Assembly: GCF_050948175.1 (NCBI RefSeq)
Contig: NW_027490406.1
Location: 186,001 to 250,000, forward strand
Reading direction: 5' to 3'
Length of the DNA stretch: 64,000 nucleotides
Origin: Xylocopa sonorina
Taxonomy: Eukaryota > Arthropoda > Insecta > Hymenoptera > Apidae
In this document: positions 14,779 to 28,380 of the stretch, in pieces
How positions within the stretch are numbered: the stretch's first letter is position 1
How the letters are laid out: each line of letters starts with the position of its first letter
Position numbers and translations under genes: made by a program
Notes under the pieces: model-generated
Told to the model about the DNA's origin: nothing
What the model saw: only the letters and a program-made list of their open reading frames with translations
The model's database searches: none

Positions 14779-17700
14779 ACTTGCCTGATAGGAAATAGCG
14801 TCTGCAGATGTCCAGGTATCGTAGCAATAGAGTTCTTATGATTCTTAAAACGCGATATCGCATCTCATTTCTATATTTCATGGTAAGATATAATATGATT
14901 TGCGAAGTGTTATGTATTCCTCGTCTACACTTCAAATGAATGTAAATGCGACACTTCCATGCAAGGAAATAGCGTTTGTAAATGTCTACGTATCGTAGCA
15001 ATAGAGTTCTTATGAATATTAAAACGCGATATCGCATCACATTTCTATGTTTCATGGTAAGGTATAATATGATTTGCGAAGTGTTATGTATTCCTCGTCT
15101 ACACTTCAAATGAATGTAAATGCGACACTTCCTTGCAAGGAAATAGCGTTTGCAGATGTCTACGTTTCGTAGAAATAGAGTTCTTATGATTTTTAAAACG
15201 CGATATCGCATCTCATTTCTATGTTTCATGGTAAGATATAATATGATTTGCGAAGTGTCATGCATTCCTCGTCTTCGAATCAAATGAATGTAAATGCGAC
15301 ACTTCCTTGCAAGGAAATAGCGTTTGCAGATGTCTACGTATCGTAGCAATAGAGTTCTTATGATTCTTAAAACGCGATATCGCATCTCATTTCTATGTTT
15401 CCTGGTAAGATATAATATGATTTGCGAAGTGTCATGTATTCCTCGTCTACACTTCAAATGAATGTAAATGCGACACTACCTTGCTAGGAAATAGCGTCTG
15501 CAGATGTCTAGGTATCGCAGCAATAGAGTTCTAATGCTTCTTAAAACGCGATATCGCATCTCATTTCTATGTTTCATGGTAAGATATAATATGATTTGCG
15601 AAGTGTCATGTATTCCTCGTCTACACTTCAAATGAATGTAAATGCGACACTTCCTTGCAAGGAAATAGCGTTTGCAAACGTCTACCTACCGTAGCAATAG
15701 AGTTCTAATGCTTCTTAAAACGCGATATCGCATCTCATTTCTATGATTCATGGTAAGATATAATATGATTTGCGAAGTGACATGTATTCCTCGTCTACAC
15801 TTCAAATGAATGTAAATGCGACACTTCCATGCAAGGAAATAGCGTTTGTAGATGTCTACGTATCGTAGCAATAGAGTTCTTATGAATATTAAAACGCGAT
15901 ATCGCATCACATTTCTATGTTTCATGGTAAGGTATAATATGATTTGCGAAGTGTTATGTATTCCTCGTCTACACTTCAAATGAATGTAAATGCGACACTT
16001 CCTTGCAAGGAAATAGCGTTTGCAGATGTCTACGTATCGTAGCAATAGAGTTCTTATGATTTTTAAAACGCGATATCGCAACTCATTTCTATGTTTCATG
16101 GTACGATATAATATGATTTGCGAAGTGTCATGTATTCCCCGTCTACACTTCAAATGAATGTAAATGCGACACTTCCTTGCAAGGAAATAGCGTTTGCAAA
16201 CGTCTACCTACCGCAGTAATAGAGTTCTAATGCTTCTTAAAACGCGATATCGCACCTCATTTCTATATTTCATGGTAAGATATAATATGATTTGCGAAGT
16301 GTTATGTATTCTTCGTCTACACTTCAAATGAATGTAAATGAGACACTTCCTTGCAAGGAAATAGCGTTTGCAGATGTCTACGTATCGTAGCAATAGAGTT
16401 CTTATGATTCTTAAAACGCGATATCGCATCTCATTTCTATGTTTCATGGTAAGGTATAATATGATTTGCGATGTGTTATGTATTCCTCGTCTACACTTCA
16501 AATGAATGTAAATGCGACACTTCGTTGCAAGGAAATAGCGTTTGCGAATGTCAATCTATCTTAGCAATAGTGTTCTAATGCTTCTTAAAACGCGATATCG
16601 CATCTCGTTTCTATGTTTCATGGTAAGATATAATATGATTTGCGAAGTGTCATGTATTCCTCGTCTACACTTCAAATGAATGTAAATGCGACACTTCCTT
16701 GCAGGAAATAGCGTTTGCAGATGTCTACGTATCGTAGCAATATAGTTCTTATGATTCTTAAAACGCGATATCGCATCTCATTTCTATGTTTCATGGTAAG
16801 ATATAATATGAATTGCGAAGTGTCATGTATACCTCGTCTACACTTCAAATGAATGTAAATGCGACACTTCCTTGCAAGGAAATAGCGTTTGCAGATGTCT
16901 ATGTATCGTAACAATAGATTTCTAATGCTTCTTAAAACGCGATTTCGCATCTCATTTCTATGTTTCATGGTAAGATATAATATGATTTGCGAAGTGTTAT
17001 GCATTCCTCGTCTACGATTCAAATGAATGTAAATGCGACACTTCCTTGCAAGGAAATAGCGTTTGCAGATGTCTACGTATCGTAGCAATAGAGTTCTTAT
17101 GATTCTGAAAACGCGATATCGCATCTCATTTCTATGTTTCATGGTAAGATATAATTTGATTTGCGAAGTGTCATGTATTTCTCGTCTACACTTCAAATGA
17201 ATGTAAATGCCACACTTCCCTGATAGGAAATAGCGTCTGCAGATGTCCAGGTATTGTAGCAATAGAGTTCTTATGATTCTTAAAACGCGATATCGCATCT
17301 CACTTCTATGTTTCATGGTAAGATATAATATGATTTGCGAAGTGTCATGTATTTCTCGTCTACACTTCAAATGAATGTAAATGCCACACTTCCCTGATAG
17401 GAAATAGCGTCTGCAGATGTCCAGGTATCGTAGCAATAGAGTTCTTGTGATTCTTAAAACGCGATATCGCATCTCATTTCTATGTTCCATGGTAAGATAT
17501 AATATGATTTGCGAAGTGTCATGTATTCCTCGTCTACACTTCAAATGAATGTAAATGCGACACTACCTTGCTAGGAAATAGCGTTTGCAGATGTCTACGT
17601 ATCGTAGCAATAGAGTTCTTATGATTTTTAAAACGCGATATCGCATCTCATTTCTATGTTTCATGGTACGATATAATATGATTTGCGAAGTGTCATGTAT

Positions 17701-17820
17701 TCCTCGTCTACACTTCAAATGAATGTAAATACGACACTTCCTTGCAAGGAAATAGCGTTTGCAAACGTCTACCTACCGCAGCAATAGAGTTCTAATGCTT
17801 CTTAAAACGCGATATCGCAT

Positions 17821-19339
17821 CTCATTTCTATATTTCATGGTAAGATATAATATGATTTGCGAAGTGTTATGTATTCCTCGTCTACACTTCAAATTAATGT
17901 AAATGAGACACTTCCTTGCAAGGAAATAGCGTTTGCAGATGTCTACGTACCGTAGCAATAGAGTTCTTATGATTCTTAAAACGCGATATCGCATCTCATT
18001 TCTATGTTTCATGGTAAGGTATAATATGATTTGCGAAGTGTTATGTATTCCTCGTCTACACTTCAAATGAATGTAAATGCGACACTTCCTTGCAAGGAAA
18101 TAGCGTTTGCGAATGTCTATCTATCGTAGCAATAGTGTTCTAATGCTTCTTAAAACGCGATATCGCATCTCATTTCTATGTTTCATGGTAAGATATAATA
18201 TGATTTGCGAAGTGTTATGCATTCCTCGTCTACGATTCAAATGAATGTAAATGCGACACTTCCTTGCAAGGAAATAGCGTTTGCAGATGTCTACGTATCG
18301 TAGCAATAGAGTTCTTATGATTCTTAAAACGCGATATCGCATCTCATTTCTATGTTTCATGGTAAGATATAATATGATTTGCGAAGTGTCATGTATTCCT
18401 CGCCTACACTTCAAATGAATGTAAATGCGACACTTCCTCGCTAGGAAGTAGCGTTTGCAGATGCCTATGTATCGTAGCAATAGATTTCTAATGCTTCTTA
18501 AAACGCGATTTCGCATCTCATTTCTATGTTTCATGGTAAGATATAATATGATTTGCGAAGTGTCATGTATTTCTCGTCTACACTTCAAATGAATGTAAAT
18601 GCCACACTTCCCTGATAGGAAATAGCGTCTGCAGATGTCCAGGTATCGTAGCAATAGAGTTCTTATGATTCTTAAAACGCGATATCGCATCTCATTTCTA
18701 TGTTTCATGGTAAGATATAATATGATTTGCAAAGTGTCATGTATTCCTCGTCTACACTTCAAATGAATGTAAATGCGACACTACCTTGCTAGGAAATAGC
18801 GTTTGCAGATGTCTAGGTATCGCAGCAATAGAGTTCTAATGCTTCTTAAAACGCGATTTCGCATCTCATTTCTATGTTTCATGGTAAGATATAATATGAT
18901 TTGCGAAGTGTTATGTATTGCTCGTCTACACTTCAAATGAATGTGAATGCGACACTTCCTCGCTAGGAAATAGCGTTTGCAGTTGTCTAGGTATCGCAGC
19001 AATAGAGTTCTAATGCTTCTTAAAACGCGATATCGCATCTCATTTCTATGTTTCATGGTAAGATATAATATGATTTGCGAAGTGTCATGTATTCCTCGTC
19101 TACACTTCAAATGAATGTAAATGCGACACTTCCTTGCAAGGAAATAGCGTTTGCAGATGTCTACGTATCGAAGCAATAGAATTCAAATGCTTCTTAAAAC
19201 GTGATATCGCATCTCATTTCTATGTTTCATAGTAAGATATAATATGATTTGCGAAGTGTCATGTATTTCTCGTCTACACTTCAAATGAATGTAAATGCCA
19301 CACTTCCCTGACAGGAAATAGCGTCTGCAGATGTGCAGG
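17821..19339 (+). repeat. Mosaic satellite before the 17-mer HOR
   Basis: Bases 18,122-18,984 match 20,210-21,072 (offset 2,088, twelve monomers) and the later copies near 23,168 and 26,996. The stretch around 17,590-18,280 matches 26,290-26,980 (offset 8,700, fifty monomers). It is built from pieces used elsewhere in domain A. No gene. Confidence 0.65.
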
Positions 19340-22297
19340 TATCGTAGCAATAGAGTTCTTATGATTCTTAAAACGCGATATCGCATCTCATTTCTATGTT
19401 TCATGGTAAGATATAAAATGAATTCCGAAGTGTTATGTATTCCTCGTCTACACTTCAAATGAATGTAAATGCGACACTTCCTTGCAAGGAAATAGCGTTT
19501 GCAAACGTCTACCTATCGTAGCAATAGAGTTCTAATGCTTCTTAAAACGCGATATCGCATCTCATTTCTATATTTCATGGTAAGATATAATTTGATTTGC
19601 GAAGTGTCATGTATTCCTCGTCTATACTTCAAATGAATGTAAATGCGACACTTCCTTGCAAGGAAATAGCGTTTGCAGATGTCTATGTATCGTAGCAATA
19701 GATTTCTAATGCTTCTTAAAACACGATTTCGCATCTCATTTCTATGTTTCATGGTAAGATATAATATGATTTGCGAAGTGTCATGTATTCCTCGTCTACA
19801 CTTCAAATGAATGTAAATGCGACACTTCCTTGCAAGGAATTAGCGTTTGCAGATGTCTACGTATCGTAGCAATAGAGTTCTTATGATTTTTAAAACGCGA
19901 TATCGCATCTCATTTCTATGTTTCATGGTAAGAAATATTATGATTTGCGAAGTGTCATGTATTCCTCGTCTACACTTCAAATAAATGTAAATGCCTCACT
20001 TCCCTGATAGGAAATAGCGTCTGCAGATGTCCAGGTATCGTAGCAATAGAGTTCTTATGATTCTTAAAACGCGATATCGCATCTCACTTCTATGTTTCAT
20101 GGTAAGATATAAAATGATTTCCGAAGTGTTATGTATTCCTCGTCTACACTTCAAATGAATGTAAATGCGACACTTCCTTGCAAGGAAATAGCGTTTGCAA
20201 ACGTCTACCTATCGTAGCAATAGAGTTCTAATGCTTCTTAAAACGCGATATCGCATCTCATTTCTATGTTTCATGGTAAGATATAATATGATTTGCGAAG
20301 TGTTATGCATTCCTCGTCTACGATTCAAATGAATGTAAATGCGACACTTCCTTGCAAGGAAATAGCGTTTGCAGATGTCGACGTATCGTAGCAATAGAGT
20401 TCTTATGATTCTTAAAACGCGATATCGCATCTCATTTCTATGTTTCATGGTAAGATATAATATGATTTGCGAAGTGTCATGTATTCCTCGTCTACACTTC
20501 AAATGAATGTAAATGCGACACTTCCTCGCTAGGAAACAGCGTTTGCAGATGGCTATGTATCGTAGCAATAGATTTCTAATGCTTCTTAAAACGCGATTTC
20601 GCATCTCATTTCTATGTTTCATGGTAAGATATAATATGATTTGCGAAGTGTCATGTATTTCTCGTCTACACTTCAAATGAATGTAAATGCCACACTTCCC
20701 TGATAGGAAATAGCGTCTGCAGATGTCCAGGTATCGTAGCAATAGAGTTCTTATGATTCTTAAAACGCGATATCGCATCTCATTTCTATGTTTCATGGTA
20801 AGATATAATATGATTTGCGAAGTGTCATGTATTCCTCGTCTACACTTCAAATGAATGTAAATGCGACACTACCTTGCTAGGAAATAGCGTTTGCAGATGT
20901 CTAGGTATCGCAGCAATAGAGTTCTAATGCTTCCTAAAACGCGATTTCGCATCTCATTTCTATGTTTCATGGTAAGATATAATATGATTTGCGAAGTGTT
21001 ATGTATTCCTCGTCTACACTTCAAATGAATGTGAATGCGACACTTCCTCGCTAGGAAATAGCGTTTGCAGTTGTCTACGTATCGTAGCAATAGATTTCCA
21101 ATGCTTCTTAAAACGTGATATCGCATCTTATTTCTATGTTTCATGGTAAGATATAATATGATTTGCGAAGTGTCATGTATTTCTCGTCTACACTTCAAAT
21201 GAATGTAAATGCCACACTTCCCTGATAGGAAATAGCGTCTGCAGATGTCCAGGTATCGTAGCAATAGAGTTCTTATGATTCTTAAAACGCGATATCGCAT
21301 CTCATTTCTATGTTTCATGGTAAGATATAAAATGAATTCCGAAGTGTTATGTTTTCCTCGTCTACACTTCAAATGAATGTAAATGCGACACTTCCTTGCA
21401 AGGAAATAGCGTTTGCAAACGTCTACCTATCGTAGCAATAGAATTCTAATGCTTCTTAAAACGCGATATCGCATCTCATTTCTATATTTCATGGTAAGAT
21501 ATAATTTGATTTGCGAAGTGTCATGTATTCCTCGCCTATACTTCAAATGAATGTAAATGCGACACTTCCTTGCAAGGAAATAGCGTTTGCAGATGTCTAT
21601 GTATCGTAGCAATAGATTTCTAATGCTTCTTAAAACACGATTTCGCATCTCATTTCTATGTTTCATGGTAAGATATAATATGATATGCGAAGTGTCATGT
21701 ATTCCTCGTCTACACTTCAAATGAATGTAAATGCGACACTTCCTTGCAAGGAATTAGCGTTTGCAGATGTCTACGTATCGTAGCAATAGAGTTCTTATGA
21801 TTTTTAAAACGCGATATCGCATCTCATTTCTATGTTTCATGGTAAGAAATATTATGATTTGCGAAGTGTCATGTATTCCTCGTCTACACTTCAAATAAAT
21901 GTAAATGCCACACTTCCCTGATAGGAAATAGCGTCTGCAGATGTCCAGGTATCGTAGCAATAGAGTTCTTATGATTCTTAAAACGCGATATCGCATCTCA
22001 CTTCTATGTTTCATGGTCAGATATAAAATGATTTCCGAAGTGTTATGTATTCCTCGTCTACACTTCAAATGAATGTAAATGCGACACTTCCTTGCAAGGA
22101 AATAGCGTTTGCAAACGTCTACCTATCGTAGCAATAGAGTTCTAATGCTTCTTAAAACGCGATATCGCATCTCATTTCTATATTCCATGGTAAGATATAA
22201 CTTGATTTGCGAAGTGTCATGTATTCCTCGTCTACACTTCAAATGAATGTAAATGCGACACTTCCTTGCAAGGAAATAGCGTTTGCAGATGTCTACG
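19340..22297 (+). repeat. 17-monomer HOR, copy 1 (2,958 bp)
   Basis: The rare GGTAAGAAATATTATG variant lies at 19,927 and 21,841 here and at 22,885 and 24,799 in the next copy, each pair exactly 2,958 bp apart (17 x 174). Within the unit the two marks are 1,914 bp apart (11 monomers), and 1,044 bp (6 monomers) separate the last from the first of the next copy. The 17-mer thus looks like an 11-mer and a 6-mer that share a start. Confidence 0.8.
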
Positions 22298-25290
22298 TAT
22301 CGTAGCAATAGAGTTCTTATGATTCTTAAAACGCGATATCGCATCTCATTTCTATGTTTCATGGTAAGATATAAAATGAATTCCGAAGTGTTATGTATTC
22401 CTCGTCTACACTTCAAATGAATGTAAATGCGACACTTCCTTGCAAGGAAATAGCGTTTGCAAACGTCTACCTATCGCAGCAATAGAGTTCTAATGCTTCT
22501 TAAAACGCGATATCGCATCTCATTTCTATATTTCATGGTAAGATATAATTTGATTTGCGAAGTGTCATGTATTCCTCGTCTATACTTCAAATGAATGTAA
22601 ATGCGACACTTCCTTGCAAGGAAATAGCGTTTGCAGATGTCTATGTATCGTAGCAATAGATTTCTAATGCTTCTTAAAACACGATTTCGCATCGCATTTC
22701 TATGTTTCATGGTAAGATATAATATGATTTGCGAAGTGTCATGTATTCCTCGTCTACACTTCAAATGAATGTAAATGCGACACTTCCTTGCAAGGAATTA
22801 GCGTTTGCAGATGTCTACGTATCGTAGCAATAGAGTTCTTATGATTTTTAAAACGCGATATCGCATCTCATTTCTATGTTTCATGGTAAGAAATATTATG
22901 ATTTGCGAAGTGTCATGTATTCCTCGTCTACACTTCAAATAAATGTAAATGCCACACTTCCCTGATAGGAAATAGCGTCTGCAGATGTCCAGGTATCGTA
23001 GCAATAGAGTTCTTATGATTCTTAAAACGCGATATCGCATCTCACTTCTATGTTTCATGGTAAGATATAAAATGATTTCCGAAGTGTTATGTATTCCTCG
23101 TCTACACTTCAAATGAATGTAAATGCGACACTTCCTTGCAAGGAAATAGCGTTTGCAAACGTCTACCTATCGTAGCAATAGAGTTCTAATGCTTCTTAAA
23201 ACGCGATATCGCATCTCATTTCTATGTTTCATGGTAAGATATAATATGATTTGCGAAGTGTTATGCATTCCTCGTCTACGATTCAAATGAATGTAAATGC
23301 GACACTTCCTTGCAAGGAAATAGCGTTTGCAGATGTCTACGTATCGTAGCAATAGAGTTCTTATGATTCTTAAAACGCGATATCGCATCTCATTTCTATG
23401 TTTCATGGTAAGATATAATATGATTTGCGAAGTGTCATGTATTCCTCGTCTACACTTCAAATGAATGTAAATGCGACACTTCCTCGCTAGGAAATAGCGT
23501 TTGCAGATGTCTATGTATCGTAGCAATAGATTTCTAATGCTTCTTAAAACGCGATTTCGCATCTCATTTCTATGTTTCATGGTAAGATATAATATGATTT
23601 GCGAAGTGTCATGTATTTCTCGTCTACACTTCAAATGAATGTAAATGCCACACTTCCCTGATAGGAAATAGCGTCTGCAGATGTCCAGGTATCGTAGCAA
23701 TAGAGTTCTTATGATTCTTAAAACGCGATATCGCATCTCATTTCTATGTTTCATGGTAAGATATAATATGATTTGCGAAGTGTCATGTATTCCTCGTCTA
23801 CACTTCAAATGAATGTAAATGCGACACTACCTTGCTAGGAAATAGCGTTTGCAGATGTCTAGGTATCGCAGCAATAGGGTTCTAATGCTTCTTAAAACGC
23901 GATTTCGCATCTCATTTCTATGTTTCATGGTAAGATATAATATGATTTGCGAAGTGTTATGTATTCCTCGTCTACACTTCAAATGAATGTGAATGCGACA
24001 CTTCCTCGCTAGGAAATAGCGTTTGCAGTTGTCTACGTATCGTAGCAATAGATTTCCAATGCTTCTTAAAACGTGATATCGCATCTTATTTCTATGTTTC
24101 ATGGTAAGATATAATATGATTTGCGAAGTGTCATGTATTTCTCGTCTACACTTCAAATGAATGTAAATGCCACACTTCCCTGATAGGAAATAGCGTCTGC
24201 AGATGTCCAGGTATCGTAGCAATAGAGTTCTTATGATTCTTAAAACGCGATATCGCATCTCATTTCTATGTTTCATGGTAAGATATAAAATGAATTCCGA
24301 AGTGTTATGTTTTCCTCGTCTACACTTCAAATGAATGTAAATGCGACACTTCCTTGCAAGGAAATAGCGTTTGCAAACGTCTACCTATCGTAGCAATAGA
24401 GTTCTAATGCTTCTTAAAACGCGATATCGCATCTCATTTCTATATTTCATGGTAAGATATAATTTGATTTGCGAAGTGTCATGTATTCCTCGCCTATACT
24501 ACAAATGAATGTAAATGCGACACTTCCTTGCAAGGAAATAGCGTTTGCAGATGTCTATGTATCGTAGCAATAGATTTCTAATGCTTCTTAAAACACGATT
24601 TCGCATCTCATTTCTATGTTTCATGGTAAGATATAATATGATTTGCGAAGTGTCATGTATTCCTCGTCTACACTTCAAATGAATGTAAATGCGACACTTC
24701 CTTGCAAGGAATTAGCGTTTGCAGATGTCTACGTATCGTAGCAATAGAGTTCTTATGATTTTTAAAACGCGATATCGCATCTCATTTCTATGTTTCGTGG
24801 TAAGAAATATTATGATTTGCGAAGTGTCATGTATTCCTCGTCTACACTTCAAATAAATGTAAATGCCACACTTCCCTGATAGGAAATAGCGTCTGCAGAT
24901 GTCCAGGTATCGTAGCAATAGAGTTCTTATGATTCTTAAAACGCGATATCGCATCTCACTTCTATGTTTCATGGTCAGATATAAAATGATTTCCGAAGTG
25001 TTATGTATTCCTCGTCTACACTTCAAATGAATGTAAATGCGACACTTCCTTGCAAGGAAATAGCGTTTGCAAACGTCTACCTATCGTAGCAATAGAGTTC
25101 TAATGCTTCTTAAAACGCGATATCGCATCTCATTTCTATATTCCATGGTAAGATATAACTTGATTTGCGAAGTGTCATGTATTCCTCGTCTACACTTCAA
25201 ATGAATGTAAATGCGACACTTCCTTGCAAGGAAATAGCGTTTGCAGATGTCTACGTATCGTAGCAATAGAGTTCTTATGATTCTGAAAAC
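22298..25290 (+). repeat. 17-monomer HOR, copy 2 (2,958 bp)
   Basis: Direct tandem partner of the preceding unit. GCAAGGAATTAGCG, AAAATGAATTCCGAAG and TATTCCATGG marks line up at an offset of 2,958. Matching stops near 25,290, where this copy has GATTCTGAAAACG and copy 1 has GATTCTTAAAACG. Confidence 0.8.
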
Positions 25291-26949
25291 GCGATATCGC
25301 ATCTCATTTCTATGTTTCATGGTAGGATATGATATGGTTTGCGAAGTGTCATGTATTTCTCGTCTACACTTCAAATGAATGTAAATGCCACACTTCCCTG
25401 ATAGGAAATAGCGTCTGCAGATGTCCAGGTATCGTAGCAATAGAGTTCTTATGATTCTTAAACCGCGATATCGCATCTCACTTCTATGTTTCATGGTAAG
25501 ATATAAAATGATTTCCGAAGTGTTATGTATTCCTCGTCTACACTTCAAATGAATGTAAATGCGACACTTCCTTGCAAGGAAATAGCGTTTGCAAACGTCT
25601 ACCTATCGTAGCAATAGAGTTCTAATGCTTCTTAAAACGCGATATCGCATCTCATTTCTATATTTCATGGTAAGATATAACTTGATTTGCGAAGTGTCAT
25701 GTATTCCTCGTCTACACTTCAAATGAATGTAAATGCGACACTTCCTTGCAAGGAAATAGCGTTTGCAGATGTCTACGTATCGTAGCAATAGAGTTCCAAT
25801 GCTTCTTAAAACGCGATATCGCATCTCATTTCTATGTTTCATGGTACGATATAATATGATTTGCGAAGTGTCATGTATTTCTCGTCTACACTTCAAATGA
25901 ATGTAAATGCCACACTTCCCTGATAGGAAATAGCGTCTGCAGATGTCCAGGTATCGTAGCAATAGGGTTCTTATGATTCTTAAAACGCGATATCGCATCT
26001 CATTTCTATGTTTCATGGTAAGATATAAAATGAATTCCGAAGTGTCATGTATTCCTCGTCTACACTTCAAATGAATGTAAATGCGACACTTCCTTGCAAG
26101 GAAATAGCGTTTGCAAACGTCTACCTATCGTAGCAATAGAGTTCTAATGCTTCTTAAAACGCGATATCGCATCTCATTTCTATATTTCATGGTAAGATAT
26201 AATTTGATTTGCGAAGTGTCATGTATTCCTCGTCTACACTTCAAATGAATGTAACTGCGACACTACCTTGCTAGGAAATAGCGTCTGCAGATGTCTAGGT
26301 ATCGTAGCAATAGAGTTCTAATACTTCTTAAAACGCGATATCGCATCTCATTTCTATGTTTCATGGTACGATATAATATGATTTGCGAAGTGTCATGTAT
26401 TCCTCGTCTACACTTCAAATGAATGTAAATGCGACACTTCTTTGCAAGGAAATAGCGTTTGCAAACGTCTACCTACCGCAGCAATAGTGTCCTAATGCTT
26501 CTTAAAACGCGATATCGCATCTCATTTCTATATTTCATGGTAAGATATAATATGATTTGCGAAGTGTTATGTATTCCTCGTCTACACTTCAAATGAATGT
26601 AAATGAGACACTTTCTTGCAAGGCAATAGCGTTTGAAGATGTCTACGTACCGTAGCAATAGAGTTCTTATGATTCTTAAAACGCGATATCGCATCTCATT
26701 TCTATGTTTCATGGTAAGGTATAATATGATTTGCGAAGTGTTATGTATTCCTCGTCTACACTTCAAATGAATGTAAATGCTACACTTCCTTGCAAGGAAA
26801 TAGCGTTTGCGAATGTCTATCTATCGTAGCAATAGTGTTCTAATGCTTCTTAAAACGCGATATCGCATCTCATTTCTATGTTTCATGGTAAGATATAATA
26901 TGATTTGCGAAGTGTTATGCATTCCTCGTCTACGATTCAAATGAATGTA
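25291..26949 (+). repeat. Mosaic satellite after the 17-mer HOR
   Basis: About ten monomers. The right part (about 26,290-26,949) is a copy of 17,590-18,250. The left part reuses CCCTGATAGG and AAAATGAATTCCG monomers seen in the 17-mer. No gene. Confidence 0.6.
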
Positions 26950-28380
26950 AATGCGACACTTCCTTGCAAGGAAATAGCGTTTGCAAACGTCTACCTATCG
27001 TAGCAATAGAGTTCTAATGCTTCTTAAAACGCGATATCGCATCTCATTTCTATGTTTCATGGTAAGATATAATATGATTTGCGAAGTGTTATGCATTCCT
27101 CGTCTACGATTCAAATGAATGTAAATGCGACACTTCCTTGCAAGGAAATAGCGTTTGCAGATGTCTACGTATCGTAGCAATAGAGTTCTTATGATTCTTA
27201 AAACGCGATATCGCATCTCATTTCTATGTTTCATGGTAAGATATAATATGATTTGCGAAGTGTCATGTATTCCTCGTCTACACTTCAAATGAATGTAAAT
27301 GCGACACTTCCTCGCTAGGAAATAGCGTTTGCAGATGTCTATGTATCGTAGCAATAGATTTCTAATGCTTCTTAAAACGCGATTTCGCATCTCATTTCTA
27401 TGTTTCATGGTAAGATATAATATGATTTGCAAAGTGTCATGTATTTCTCGTCTACACTTCAAATGAATGTAAATGCCACACTTCCCTGATAGGAAATAGC
27501 GTCTGCAGATGTCCAGGTATCGTAGCAATAGAGTTCTTATGATTCTTAAAACGCGATATCGCATCTCATTTCTATGTTTCATGGTAAGATATAATATGAT
27601 TTGCGAAGTGTCATGTATTCCTCGTCTACACTTCAAATGAATGTAAATGCGACACTACCTTGCTAGGAAATAGCGTTTGCAGATGTCTAGGTATCGCAGC
27701 AATAGAGTTCTAATGCTTCTTAAAACGCGATTTCGCATCTCATTTCTATGTTTCATGGTAAGATATAATATGATTTGCGAAGTGTTATGTATTCCTCGTC
27801 TACACTTCAAATGAATGTGAATGCGACACTTCCTCGCTAGGAAATAGCGTTTGCAGTTGTCTACGTATCGTAGCAATAGATTTCCAATGCTTCTTAAAAC
27901 GTGATATCGCATCTCATTTCTATGTTTCATGGTAAGATATAATATGATTTGCGAAGTGTCATGTATTTCTCGTCTACACTTCAAATGAATGTAAATGCCA
28001 CACTTCCCTGATAGAAAATAGCGTCTGCAGATGTCCAGGTATCGTAGCAATAGAGTTCTTATGATTCTTAAAACGCGATATCGCATCTCATTTCTATGTT
28101 TCATGGTAAGATATAAAATGAATTCCGAAGTGTTATGTTTTCCTCGTCTACACTTCAAATGAATGTAAATGCGACACTTCCTTGCAAGGAAATAGCGTTT
28201 GCAAACGTCTACCTATCGTAGCAATAGAGTTCTAATGCTTCTTAAAACGCGATATCGCATCTCATTTCTATATTTCATGGTAAGATATAATTTGATTTGC
28301 GAAGTGTCATGTATTCCTCGCCTATACTTCAAATGAATGTAAATGCGACACTTCCTTGCAAGGAAATAGCGTTTGCAGAT
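26950..28380 (+). repeat. 17-monomer HOR, partial third copy
   Basis: About eight monomers match 23,122-24,552 (offset 3,828, 22 monomers) and also 20,164-21,594. The match ends just before the domain A/B border. It includes the last CCCTGATAG monomer of the window (27,998). Confidence 0.7.

Larger units (their letters stand above)
10787..17820 (+). repeat. Segmental duplication, copy 2
   Basis: Partner of 1,741-9,470. Compared with copy 1 it has gained a five-monomer tandem duplication (about 12,391-14,130) and a two-monomer duplication (14,083-14,778). It has lost one monomer, then six monomers (1,043 bp), then four (696 bp). Point differences are scattered. Matching ends near 17,820, where copy 1 has CGCATCGCATTTC at about 9,470 and this copy has CGCATCTCATTTC. 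Confidence 0.75.
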
